Positions 25,531 through 33,764 of a stretch of 43,607 bases of DNA are shown piece after piece (position 1 is the stretch's first letter; each line of letters opens with the position of its first letter). The notes beneath the pieces were generated by a model. The model was given only the letters and a program-made list of their open reading frames with translations. It was not told where the DNA came from and made no database searches. Location: NCBI RefSeq assembly GCF_001905885.1, contig NZ_LIYH01000012.1, positions 1 to 43,607 on the forward strand, in the 5' to 3' direction. The position numbers were made by a program, and so were the translations under genes. This stretch comes from Streptomyces sp. CB03234. Its GTDB lineage: Bacteria > Actinomycetota > Actinomycetes > Streptomycetales > Streptomycetaceae.

Positions 25531-25755
25531 GTGGCCAAACCTGTCCACGCGGCGATCGGAGACCGTTGGATTGAGTGCCTGAGCTGCGGAAGCCACACCT
25601 TCCGGGAGCGGCAGGTGCTGCTCAACAGCTCCGGCATGGAGTTTCTCAACCTCGCCTGGGCCAACGAGTCAGCGACCGGCCTGATCTGCTGGTCCTGTGG
25701 ACACGTTCAGCTCTTCGTCAACAAAGACCTACGTCTGTACAAACCTGAGAAGTGA
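25531..25755 (+). CDS. Small zinc-ribbon protein
   Basis: A 74-residue protein with two CxxC knuckles, ECLSC near residue 17 and ICWSC near residue 52, about 35 residues apart. This forms a probable four-Cys zinc ribbon. The rest (FRERQVLLNSSGMEFLNLAW) is compact, with no other domain. I chose GTG 25531 because AGGGAAGG precedes it by 8 bases; the open frame extends upstream to 25360, but that part is not protein-like. Role unknown; such stand-alone ribbons can bind nucleic acid or protein. Confidence 0.65.
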   Translation: MAKPVHAAIGDRWIECLSCGSHTFRERQVLLNSSGMEFLNLAWANESATGLICWSCGHVQLFVNKDLRLYKPEK

Positions 25756-25813
25756 AGAAATGACGACCGCTGCGCGCCCGGACCCGGGCACGCAGCGGCG
25801 GGGCCGAGCGGCG

Positions 25814-27290
25814 CTATTTGAGGTAGGCGAGGCCGTCGGTGGTGACGGCCGGGCGGCCCGAGGTGCCCACTACCTGGTCGTAGGCGGTCATGGACCACGA
25901 GGTGGCCACGCCTGCTTTGACGGTGCGGGCGGCGCTGTAGAGGGTGGGCCCGTACGTCCGGGCCACGGGGGTGGTGAGGCGTACGTCCTTCAGCGCCGCG
26001 CTGTCGGTGGCCTTCCAGCTCAGGGTGAGGGGGACGGCTGTGGTGTTCACGGTCCCGGTGCGCAGGGCGAGGGCGGGCTTGGTGGTGAAGGTGGGTGCGG
26101 TGGTATCGGCGATCACGGTGGCCGCCGTGGTGGTGGCGGTCCTTCCGGACTGGTGGACGGCGCGTACGGCGACCTTGTGGGTGCCGGCCGTGAGGGTCGT
26201 CTTGGCGGAGTTGGCGGTGGCCGCCGTGGTGGCGACGGTCTGCCGTCGACGACGAGTTCGTACCGCGTGATCAGCGAAGCGGGTGTTGGCGGCCTTCCAG
26301 TTCACGGTGACGGCGGCCTTGGTGTAGTACGTCGACCCCGCGAGTCCCGCGCCGGTGACCGACGTCATCGCCAATCCGGTGACGGGTCCGGCGGCCCAGG
26401 AGCGGATGGTGCCCAGCTGGTTGTAGAAGGTGTTGCCGGGGCACTGGGTGTTGTAGCCGTCACGGTGACCGTGGATCGTGGGGGAGGGCAACTGGGCGCC
26501 CTTGGCCCAGGTCTTGCCGGAGTAGTTGCGTCCGGAGTCGCCGGCGGTGAGGGTGGTGGTGCCGGCCGGGTCCACGCCGTACTGGCCGAGCTTCCAGGCG
26601 GCGATCCGGGCGACCGAGGTCATCGCGGCCTGCGAGGGGGCGACGTCGGTGTAGGTGCCGAGCACGGAGACGCCGGTGGTCTCGGCGTTGAAGCCGTAGG
26701 CGTGCGCGCCCTGCACGGGCTGGTCCACGCCGCCCTTGCGGCCCTCGTAGACGGTGCCGCACTTGTCGACGATGAAGTTGTAACCGATGTCTTTCCAGCC
26801 GAGCTGCTTGACGTGGTACGCGTGGATGCCGCGCACCACTGCCGGGGCCTGCTCGCAGGTGTAGGTGTTGGACTCGGCGGTGTGGTGGACCACGACCGCC
26901 TTGATCCTGCCGCCGGGCAGATATCCGGGTTCCTCCGGGCTGATCGACTCGTCCGCTCCCCAGCCGGCGCGGGAAGTGATGGGCGGCTGCGGGACAGTGG
27001 ACGGCGGGGCGGGCGGGACCGTCGCCGTCGGTGTGGGCGTTGACCCGCGCCTCGACCCCGTCGGACGGTCCGGCCCAGGCCGGTTCCGTGCCACCCCGAG
27101 CGGCTCCCTTCTCGCCCTGGCCGCTGTCGCCTTCCAGCTTCAGCCACGGCGACCACCGCCCGGTTGCGGCGTTACGGGCGCGGACCTCGACCGTGCCACC
27201 GACCGTCACGGCCGGGTCCGTCCAGGTGATGCCCAGCATGCTGAACGGCTTCGTACGGTCCTGCTTCAGCGACGCGACCCCACCCCTTCA
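25814..27290 (-). pseudogene. Frameshifted PGRP-type N-acetylmuramoyl-L-alanine amidase
   Basis: The body (25814-27030) encodes a peptidoglycan-recognition-type amidase. It has GRIKAVVVHHTAESN, DIGYNFIVDKCGTVYEGRKG and HGHRDGYNTQCPG, so the zinc ligands (two His and Cys) are present. Repeat-like C-terminal domains follow. The N-terminal domain (MLGITWTDPAVTVGGTVEVR, then GRWSPWLKLEGDSG) lies in another frame, with a shift near 27030. A second lesion pair at about 26238-26272 turns an expected LITRYELVVDGR into ADHAVRTRRRRQ, a compensating shift within 35 bp. No signal peptide or start codon precedes the N-terminal domain. I call it a pseudogene, though sequencing errors could mimic this. Confidence 0.75.
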
Positions 27291-27786
27291 CCTGATCTGC
27301 CTGCGTGCGAAGTAACCGGTCTTCACGTACCGCGCACCCCAATGTCACGGGCGAAGGTAGCCCCCCGGTACCGACACAGCGGGCGGGGCGGCGAAGTCTG
27401 CACCGAGGAGCGACAGTGCGTGTCTGAACACGGGTAGTCGGCGCTGGGCGAGGCACGCGATGACCAGTGAGGGACAGCGCAAGCCGGCCTGTCGGCGGAG
27501 TGCTTGCCCACTGCGATCGACAGGATGTGGCACTTCCGTTTATGAAGCAACTGTTCGCGCCGGAGAGGTTATCCACGCTGGATCTCACCGCGCGCTCGGT
27601 TCGGTTGGGGCGTCCGACGACGCCGTAGGCGTGGTCGTTGCCGGGTACCGGCAGCGTGGCCGCGTCGGGTGTGCCCGTCAGGCACCTGTCAGGAACGCGT
27701 AAGGGCCGTGTAAAGTCCGTTGCGGAGTGCCGGGAAGCCTGGTCGGCGAACAAGGAACAGTTGTCTTTGCTGATCGGGAGTTTCGC
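27291..27786. other. Intergenic region with two palindromes before the CPA1 antiporter
   Basis: No gene is supportable. Two short palindromes with the same GTA centre lie 20 bp apart: ACGCC-GTA-GGCGT at 27620-27632 and TGCCGG-GTA-CCGGCA at 27639-27653. They sit about 135-165 bp upstream of the antiporter start and could form a paired operator. A short minus-strand frame at 27345-27533 is not recognisable. Confidence 0.35.
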
Positions 27787-29040
27787 ATGGTGCTTGTAGC
27801 CGTCTTCGGTGCCGCTCTGCTCGTCGCGGTGCTGCTTTCCGGCCTCGCGGCTCGGACGGTGCTGTCCACGTCCTTCCTCTTCCTCGTCGGCGGCGCGCTC
27901 GTCAGCGATGGGTTCCTGGGGCTGATTCACATCACGCCGGACAGCGAGATCGTCGCGGTGACCGCCGATCTCGCGCTGTTCGCCGTGCTGTTCACCGACG
28001 GCATGCACGTGTCGTTCCCCAAGCTGCGTGCCAACTGGAAGAACCCGGCCCGTGCCCTGGGCCTCGGGATGCCGCTTGCCTTCGTCGGTATGGCGTTGGT
28101 GACCCACTACCTGGTGGGCTTGGACTGGACGACGTCCTTCCTCGTCGGCGCCGTTCTGGCGCCTACGGACCCGGTGTTCGCCTCCGCGATCGTGAGCCGC
28201 AAGGAGGTGCCCGCGAAGCTGCGGCAGCTGCTGAACGTGGAGAGCGGCATCAACGACGGGCTGGCACTCCCGGTCGTCCTGATCCTCATCGCCGCCGCCG
28301 GCCCGAGCAGTGGCCACGCCGAGGCGTCCTTCGGGAAGATCGGCCTGGAGCTGGGACTGGGGCTCGCCTTCGGTGTCCTGCTGCCGCTGCTCGTCAACGG
28401 GCTCGTACGCTTCCGCCTGCTGGGCGCGGAGCCGAAGCTGCAGCCGCTGCTGCCGCTGGCCACCGGGATCATCCTGTACGCCCTGTGCCACCTGACCCAC
28501 GCCAACCCCTACCTGGCGGCGTTCTCGGCGGGCGCGGTGATCGTCGCCGTGTCGCCGGAGGCCAAGACGGCCTTCGAGCCCCTCGGCGAGGCGCTGGCGG
28601 AACTGGCGAAGTTCGCCGCCCTGCTGGTTTTCGGCGCGCTGCTGACGCCGCAGCTCTTCGGCGACCTGTCCTTCGGCGGGTATGTCGCGGTGGTTCTGGC
28701 GATCGTGCTCATCCGGCCGGCATCGCTCCTGCTGTCGCTCGTCGGCACGCGGTTCGACCGCCGTGAGCGGCTTGTCGCCGCCTGGTTCGGGCCCAAGGGG
28801 TTCGCGTCGGTGGTGTACGGGCTGCTCGTGCTGCAGGCGGGGATCCCGCAGGGAGAGCAGGCGTACACCCTGATCGCGGTGTGCATCGCCTTCTCGATCA
28901 TCGCCCACAGCAGCACCGACGTACCCATTGCGAGGCTCTTCCACGTCGATGACCTCGCCGGGATTCCGGAGAGCCAGCAGCGATCGTCGGCCGAGCAGGC
29001 GGACAACAACGACAACGGCACTGTCGCCCGGCAGCGCTGA
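27787..29040 (+). CDS. CPA1-family Na+/H+ antiporter (NhaP-like)
   Basis: A 417-residue antiporter with about 12 hydrophobic segments. Transport-site motifs are clear: VLAPTDPVFASAIVSR and NVESGINDGLALPVVL, the latter matching the NxESxxND signature of NHE/NhaP exchangers. It exchanges cytoplasmic Na+ (or K+) for external protons at the plasma membrane. The C-terminus lacks the long cytoplasmic regulatory tail. I chose ATG 27787 because GGGAG precedes it at 27776-27780 and the hydrophobic N-terminus begins there. It is first in a run with three small membrane-protein genes; the next starts 22 bp downstream. Confidence 0.9.
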   Translation: MVLVAVFGAALLVAVLLSGLAARTVLSTSFLFLVGGALVSDGFLGLIHITPDSEIVAVTADLALFAVLFTDGMHVSFPKLRANWKNPARALGLGMPLAFVGMALVTHYLVGLDWTTSFLVGAVLAPTDPVFASAIVSRKEVPAKLRQLLNVESGINDGLALPVVLILIAAAGPSSGHAEASFGKIGLELGLGLAFGVLLPLLVNGLVRFRLLGAEPKLQPLLPLATGIILYALCHLTHANPYLAAFSAGAVIVAVSPEAKTAFEPLGEALAELAKFAALLVFGALLTPQLFGDLSFGGYVAVVLAIVLIRPASLLLSLVGTRFDRRERLVAAWFGPKGFASVVYGLLVLQAGIPQGEQAYTLIAVCIAFSIIAHSSTDVPIARLFHVDDLAGIPESQQRSSAEQADNNDNGTVARQR

Positions 29041-29062
29041 GCGCGGTTCCGTCGGAGGAGAC

Positions 29063-29446
29063 ATGCTCATGTTCCCATGGCTGTGGATGGGCGTCTCGTC
29101 GGCCATCATGCTGCCTCTGGGCGTGGCGCTGCTGGCCGGCCGTGTGCCGCGGTGGATGCGGCGGCAGTCGACGCCCGGCGGGCTCAAGGTGAAGGGGATC
29201 GCGGCGTTCGTTCTGTACGTCGCGCTGATGGTTCCGCCCGTCACGACTGTCTCCCGGATGCACCCCGAGGCCGCGGACCTCATGCGCATGGCCCTGGTAC
29301 CCATGGCCGTCTTCCTGGGACACGGGCTCATCCTCGGGGCGACGCTCTGTGAGCGCTTCAACCACCGCGAGGCCGAGCGTGCCGCACCCATCGCGTCCGC
29401 GAGCCGGCCGGCCGCCATGTCCGACAGCCGGGGAAGTGCGTCATGA
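29063..29446 (+). CDS. Small integral membrane protein
   Basis: A 127-residue protein with three predicted membrane segments (LWMGVSSAIMLPLGVALLAG, IAAFVLYVALMVPPV, MALVPMAVFLGHGLILGATL) and a hydrophilic tail of about 25 residues. I do not recognise the family. ATG 29063 has an excellent GGAGGAG at 29054-29060. It lies 22 bp after the antiporter and its stop overlaps the next ATG (ATGA at 29443), so it is probably co-translated with its neighbours. An accessory role to the antiporter is an inference from position only. Confidence 0.75.
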   Translation: MLMFPWLWMGVSSAIMLPLGVALLAGRVPRWMRRQSTPGGLKVKGIAAFVLYVALMVPPVTTVSRMHPEAADLMRMALVPMAVFLGHGLILGATLCERFNHREAERAAPIASASRPAAMSDSRGSAS

Positions 29447-29622
29447 ACGGGCGGTCGAGGATTCCCGCCCCGCGGTGGCTGCTGGGCAGTGGTGCCGCGT
29501 TCGTCGGGGCCGGGGCTGTGATGTACGTGTTGCCGGGGCCTGGCTTGCCCCTGCTGGGCGTGGGTGTGCTCCTGCTGCTCGTGGCGGCGCTGCTGCGGCT
29601 CTTGGGAGGGGGGCGGCGATGA
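29443..29622 (+). CDS. 59-residue small membrane protein
   Basis: A very short open frame with two closely packed hydrophobic segments (WLLGSGAAFVGAGAVMYVLP and LPLLGVGVLLLLVAALLRLL) separated by PGPG, and a basic end LLGGGRR. Both ends overlap neighbours by 4 bp (ATGA at 29443 and at 29619), strong evidence that it is a translated member of the operon rather than chance. The hairpin form is like small transporter-associated or regulatory membrane peptides. Its function is unknown. Confidence 0.7.
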   Translation: MNGRSRIPAPRWLLGSGAAFVGAGAVMYVLPGPGLPLLGVGVLLLLVAALLRLLGGGRR

Positions 29623-30251
29623 CGGCTGTGGACCGGCGCAGCGCGCGGCGCCGACAGCGGCAGGACCGGCGGTTGCGGATCGCGGACGTGGCGGCCGGCA
29701 TGCGAGCGCCTTCCGAGCCGCTCGTCTGGCGTGCGGGCGGGCCCGGCCGGGTTGCCGCGGTGGGGTGGTGTGTTCTGTTCGTCGCGTTCGCAGACCGCCC
29801 GGCCGGCGGCGTCCTGGCCGACCCGCAGCCCGGTACGTTGTTCTTCGCCGCGTGGACCTCGGTCGTCGCTGCCTGGGTGTGTTGCCGCCTGGGAATGTGG
29901 CGAGTCACTGCCGACCGGGACGGCGTACACATCCGCAGGTTCTGGGCGGTGCGATTCCTGCCGTGGTCGGTGATCGGTCGCGTCGAGCTACGCCGTGACG
30001 GATTCCTCGAGTTCGTCGGTCCGGATACGGAGACCATGGCGGGCTCCTTCTTGCCCCTGTGGGCGAGCCGTCGATTCCGCCGCTCGAGCTCCGGCATACA
30101 AGCGGCGGACACCTTGACCGTGCTCTCGTGCCACGCCGACCTGCGACCTCGGGCCCATGCCGGCCGTGCGGTCAAGGGCGCGGCGTTCGCCGACTGGGCG
30201 CTACCGCTGGGCGTCGTGCTCTTCGCCGCGACGGAGGTCGTCCACCGGTGA
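29619..30251 (+). CDS. Membrane protein with PH-like domain
   Basis: A 210-residue protein. A basic cytoplasmic start (RRSARRRQRQDRRLR) is followed by two hydrophobic segments (VAAVGWCVLFVAFADR and LFFAAWTSVVAAWVCC). Next comes a stretch WRVTADRDGVHIRRFWAVRFLPWSVIGRVELRRDG, split here over the usual beta strands of bacterial PH-like (DUF-type) domains found in actinobacterial membrane proteins. A final hydrophobic segment ends the protein. Role unknown. It is the last gene of the antiporter run and ends 27 bp from the convergent PucR gene. Confidence 0.65.
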   Translation: MTAVDRRSARRRQRQDRRLRIADVAAGMRAPSEPLVWRAGGPGRVAAVGWCVLFVAFADRPAGGVLADPQPGTLFFAAWTSVVAAWVCCRLGMWRVTADRDGVHIRRFWAVRFLPWSVIGRVELRRDGFLEFVGPDTETMAGSFLPLWASRRFRRSSSGIQAADTLTVLSCHADLRPRAHAGRAVKGAAFADWALPLGVVLFAATEVVHR

Positions 30252-30278
30252 CCTTTCGCGGCAGTGAGCGGGACGCGG

Positions 30279-31442
30279 TCAGTCGGCCGGCTGGAGTGGA
30301 CGCGCAGGCCAGTCGAGGAGCCGGGCGCCGAGCGCGGCGGTCTGCAGTACGTATCGCTGCTCAGGATGGGTCGGGTCGTAGCCTGTGAGCTGCCGGATAC
30401 GACCGAGCCGGTAGCTGACGGCTCGTACGCTCAGGCCCAGCAGCCGCGCCGTGGTGGTATTCAGGCAGCCACTCGCGAAGTAGGCGTCCAGCGTTTCCAG
30501 TAGGGGCCTGGGGCCGCCGCGGGCTCCTTCCAGACCGCCGAGCACGGTGGCGACCAGGTCGGTGATGGCTGCGCGGTCCCTGCCGAGCACTTGGAAGACC
30601 AGGATGTCCGAGGCGTCCACGACCCCGTGGCTCAAGCCGAGCACGTCGGCGAGATCGAGGGTGCTGCGCGCCTCCTGGTAGGAGCGGACAATGCCGCTGG
30701 GCCCGGGCCTGGGCCGGCTGACGGCGATCCGGTACTGCTCACCCACCGCGTTGCGCACGTTGACCGAGAGCAGGGTGGGCAGCTCTGGCATCGCACCAGG
30801 CGACACGCACACCAGCAGGCCGTCCTTGGTAGTGATCAGCACATCTCGGGCGCTGAACCTGGCTACCAGCGCCTCTTCGATGTAACGGGTCGCTGCGTCT
30901 CCCGCCCCGAAGGCATCCCGAGCGCGCGCGACGGCGACCAGGTGGGGGCCCAGCAGGCGGAGCCCGAATCGCTCCGCCCTTTCGGCGAGTCGGCCGAGAC
31001 CGGTACGGCCCTCGAGGAGGTCGTCGACGAATTCGCGCCGTGTCGCCTCCTCCCCGCGGATGGCCGCCCTGTGAGCGGTCTCGTATCCCTCGGTCAGGGC
31101 CACCGTCGTATCGCCGACAGCCCACAGGAGAGTGGAGAACGCCTGTTCCAGGGCCTCCAGGTCCCGGGCAGGTCTCGTACCGGGCAGGTCCGCCCACATG
31201 CGGCGGACGGAGGAGAGGTAGGCGCTGATGAGCGTCCGTAGGGGGGTGCCACGGGCCGCCGCGGCGGCCGCCAGGTCCCTGAGGCGTGCGAGGTCCGCGT
31301 CGCCCAGCCGTCGGTTGCTCTGGGAGATCGCGGCGAGTTGCTCCGCGTAACGGTCCAGTGCACCGACAGTGGACAGGTCGCATCCCGCTGCGGCTGCTCC
31401 TGCGGCTGCCTGCGCTGCGTCGCCTCGCTTGCCCGTCGGCAT
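30279..31442 (-). CDS. PucR-family transcriptional regulator
   Basis: A 387-residue regulator. The C-terminal PucR HTH is clear: LLETLDAYFASGCLNTTTAR, then LLGLSVRAVSYRLGRI and QLTGYDP. A GGDEF-like/PucR middle region (residues about 160-300) and an N-terminal helical part (RYAEQLAAISQSNRRLGD) precede it, as in CdaR-type proteins. The ATG at 31442 is the first of the coding frame; the open frame runs further upstream but lies across the divergent NfeD gene. An 8-bp inverted repeat sits 7 bp upstream of the start, consistent with autoregulation. It is divergent from the NfeD-slipin run and probably controls it. Confidence 0.85.
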   Translation of the reverse strand: MPTGKRGDAAQAAAGAAAAGCDLSTVGALDRYAEQLAAISQSNRRLGDADLARLRDLAAAAAARGTPLRTLISAYLSSVRRMWADLPGTRPARDLEALEQAFSTLLWAVGDTTVALTEGYETAHRAAIRGEEATRREFVDDLLEGRTGLGRLAERAERFGLRLLGPHLVAVARARDAFGAGDAATRYIEEALVARFSARDVLITTKDGLLVCVSPGAMPELPTLLSVNVRNAVGEQYRIAVSRPRPGPSGIVRSYQEARSTLDLADVLGLSHGVVDASDILVFQVLGRDRAAITDLVATVLGGLEGARGGPRPLLETLDAYFASGCLNTTTARLLGLSVRAVSYRLGRIRQLTGYDPTHPEQRYVLQTAALGARLLDWPARPLQPAD

Positions 31443-31449
31443 GGTTCCA

Positions 31450-31470
31450 GTTTGCCGGAGGTCGGCAAAC
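31450..31470. promoter_or_regulatory. Inverted repeat, candidate PucR operator
   Basis: GTTTGCCG (31450-31457) and CGGCAAAC (31463-31470) are perfect 8-bp arms around GAGGT. The site lies immediately upstream of the pucR-type start codon, in the divergent promoter region shared with the NfeD gene. That is the position expected for autorepression. Confidence 0.55.
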
Positions 31471-31515
31471 CACGACGGTATGAAACGGCCGTCCGTGGAC
31501 GCCCTCGGCAGGCGT

Positions 31516-31531
31516 CCTGCCGAAAGGCAGG
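31516..31531. promoter_or_regulatory. GAAA-tetraloop hairpin in the NfeD leader
   Basis: CCTGCC-GAAA-GGCAGG is a perfect 6-bp stem closed by a stable GNRA tetraloop, 65-80 bp upstream of the NfeD start. It may be an mRNA leader structure or, less likely, a small terminator. Confidence 0.4.
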
Positions 31532-31562
31532 GGTAGTCCGTGAGGACAACACACCCTGCGAG

Positions 31563-31577
31563 GTCCGAGCCTCGGAC
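31563..31577. promoter_or_regulatory. Palindrome just before the NfeD ribosome-binding site
   Basis: GTCCGAG-C-CTCGGAC is a palindrome with 7-bp arms ending four bases before the AGGGGG ribosome-binding site (31581-31586). It could be an operator or a structure that affects translation. Confidence 0.4.
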
Positions 31578-31595
31578 ATAAGGGGGTACCGTGCC

Positions 31596-32957
31596 GTGCT
31601 CCGGAGCCGCTCCCTGGCGATGCGGAGGCTGGCCGACGTCCTCCTGCTCGCTTTGGCCTGCCTTTTCGCCGCACCGGCGATCAGCGCGGCGCAGGCGCAG
31701 GCGACACCGACCGTGCTGGTCACGCGCGTCGACGGCACCATCACCCCCGTCGTCGCCGATCACCTCACGGAGGGGCTGCGCACCGCCGAGCGGGAACGGC
31801 ACGAGGCGTATGTGATCGAGATGGATACGCCCGGCGGGTTGCTGCAGTCCACCAGGGAGATCGTCCAGGACTTCCTCGCCTCGGAGGTCCCCGTCGTCGT
31901 CCACGTCGCGCCGCCCGGAGCCCGCGCCGCGTCGGCGGGCGCCTACATCACCATGGCCGCGCACATCGCCGCCATGGCACCCGGCACCCACATCGGGGCC
32001 GGGACGCCGGTGACCGGACAGGGCGAGGAGGCGAGCGACAAGGTCGTCAGCGACGCGGCCGCGTTCGCCGTGTCGATCGCCGAGCAGCGCGGGCGCAGTG
32101 CGCGGTTCGCCGAGGACATGGTGCGCAAGGGCACGGCGGTGTCCGACCAGGAGGCCGTACGCACGGACGTGGTCGATGTGGTGGCGCCGTCCCGGGACAC
32201 CCTGCTCACGGAGCTGGACGGCCGCCGGGTCGTCGTGGGCCCGGCGGATGCCGAGCGGGAGGTGGTCATGCGCACGGCCGGCGCGCAGGTGGCGCAGCAC
32301 GACCTCGGTTTCTTCGGTGAGCTGCGGCAGATGCTGGCCAGCCCGGAGCTGGCGTTCCTGTTCCTGTCGATCGGCACGCTGGCCGTGATCTACGAGCTGG
32401 CCAGCCCCGGTATGGGCCTCGGAGGCGTCACGGGGGCGATCCTCCTGGTCCTCGGCTTCGTCGCGCTGAGCGTGTTGCCGTTCAATGCCGGTGGTCTGCT
32501 GCTCCTTGGACTGGCCGCCGCTCTGTTCGTCGCGGAGGTGATCACGCCGGGGGTAGGGATCTTCGCCGCCGGGGGGACCGTGTCGCTGGTGTTCGCGGGG
32601 GTGCTGCTGTTCCGGGGCGAGCTGGGCGTGGACCCCGCCGTGCTGTGGCCCACCGCCGTGGTGGTGGGAGGCGGCGCGCTGCTGGCGGGCCGGCTGGCGT
32701 GGCGTGCCCGTCGGGCGCCCGCCACGACCGGGCACGAGGGACTGCTGGGCCGTGAGGCCGTGGTGCGCCGCGCCGATGCCCGCACGGGCACGGGCCAGGT
32801 GCTGCTCGAAGGCGCCTGGTGGACCGTCCGCGGCCGGGATGCCCCGATCGCGGCAGGAAAGCGCGTCCGCGTCGTGGACCTCGAAGGACTGGACCTGATC
32901 GTCGAAGGCGCCGACCCGGAGGAGGGCCGGTACCCGGAAGAGGAGGGTGGATCATGA
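31596..32957 (+). CDS. NfeD-type membrane-bound serine protease (ClpP class)
   Basis: About 453 residues. A signal sequence (LADVLLLALACLFAAPAISA) is followed by a ClpP-like protease domain with IEMDTPGGLLQSTREIV. The likely catalytic pair is Ser113 in RAASAGAYI and Lys149 in ASDKVVSD, as in the stomatin-specific protease PH1510. Four or five membrane helices (about 255-385) and a C-terminal NfeD beta-barrel (GLLGREAVVRRADARTGTGQV) follow. Family members cleave the C-terminal region of the partner stomatin. The partner follows with an ATGA overlap at 32954. GTG 31596 is chosen because AGGGGG precedes it; ATG 31620 is the alternative. Confidence 0.88.
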   Translation: MLRSRSLAMRRLADVLLLALACLFAAPAISAAQAQATPTVLVTRVDGTITPVVADHLTEGLRTAERERHEAYVIEMDTPGGLLQSTREIVQDFLASEVPVVVHVAPPGARAASAGAYITMAAHIAAMAPGTHIGAGTPVTGQGEEASDKVVSDAAAFAVSIAEQRGRSARFAEDMVRKGTAVSDQEAVRTDVVDVVAPSRDTLLTELDGRRVVVGPADAEREVVMRTAGAQVAQHDLGFFGELRQMLASPELAFLFLSIGTLAVIYELASPGMGLGGVTGAILLVLGFVALSVLPFNAGGLLLLGLAAALFVAEVITPGVGIFAAGGTVSLVFAGVLLFRGELGVDPAVLWPTAVVVGGGALLAGRLAWRARRAPATTGHEGLLGREAVVRRADARTGTGQVLLEGAWWTVRGRDAPIAAGKRVRVVDLEGLDLIVEGADPEEGRYPEEEGGS

Positions 32958-33754
32958 ACGCAGGGCTGATCGGCATCATCCTTGGCGCAGGCGTGCTGCT
33001 CCTGCTGCTGATGGCCGCGGTGAAGGTGGTGCCCGAGTACGAGCGCGGTGTGATCTTCCGCCTCGGACGGATCATCGGTGCCAAGGGGCCCGGGCTGTTC
33101 GTCATCATTCCCGTGGTGGACCGTATGGTGCGCGTCTCGCTCCGGACCGTGACGATGGACATTCCCCCGCAGGACGTCATCACCAAGGACAACGTCACGG
33201 TACGGGTCAACGCCGTCACGTACTTCAACGTCGTCGACCCGAACCGCTCCGTGCTGTCGATCGAGGACCACATCAAGGGCACCTCGCAGATAGCCCAGAC
33301 CACGCTGCGCAGCATCCTCGGGCAGGTGGATCTGGACGAACTGCTGGTCAACCGCGACGAGATCAACCAGCGGCTGCAGCAGATCATCGACGACGTGACC
33401 AACCCCTGGGGCGTCAAGGTCACCCTCGTCGAGGTGAAGGACGTCGAGCTGCCGGAAGCCATGCGCCGCGCCATGGCCCGGCAGGCCGAGGCGGAGCGCG
33501 ACCGGCGTGCCAAGGTCATTCACGCGAAGGGCGAATTCGAGGCCGCGGAGACGCTCGCGCACGCCGCGGAACGGCTCGAGGGGCACCCGGCCGCCATGCA
33601 CCTGCGGATCCTCTCCACCATGGCGGAGGTTTCCTCGGAGCGGAACTCCACACTGATTTTCCCGCTGCCCATGGAGGTGCTGCGCCTTGTCGACATGCTT
33701 CGCCCGCCTGACTCCGGTCACGGCGCTCCCCGGCCAGTGCAGGCATCAGGATGA
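32954..33754 (+). CDS. Slipin (stomatin-like SPFH protein)
   Basis: A 266-residue membrane-anchored SPFH protein. An N-terminal helix (LIGIILGAGVLLLLLMAAVK) is followed by VVPEYERGVIFRLGRIIGAKGPGLF and the full band-7 domain (DIPPQDVITKDNVTVRVNAV to VELPEAMRRAMARQAEAERD). It ends with an oligomerisation-prone alpha region and the slipin tail FPLPMEVLRL. Slipins form ring-like assemblies in lipid microdomains and are substrates of NfeD-type proteases such as the overlapping upstream gene. The pair is a typical bacterial nfeD-stomatin operon. Confidence 0.92.
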   Translation: MNAGLIGIILGAGVLLLLLMAAVKVVPEYERGVIFRLGRIIGAKGPGLFVIIPVVDRMVRVSLRTVTMDIPPQDVITKDNVTVRVNAVTYFNVVDPNRSVLSIEDHIKGTSQIAQTTLRSILGQVDLDELLVNRDEINQRLQQIIDDVTNPWGVKVTLVEVKDVELPEAMRRAMARQAEAERDRRAKVIHAKGEFEAAETLAHAAERLEGHPAAMHLRILSTMAEVSSERNSTLIFPLPMEVLRLVDMLRPPDSGHGAPRPVQASG

Positions 33755-33764
33755 GGTGGTCGGT

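Noticed and set aside
31443..32735. Upstream extension of the PucR frame to 818 residues
   Set aside because: The extension is antisense to the NfeD protease and has no homology-like sequence; the ATG at 31442 gives the family length.
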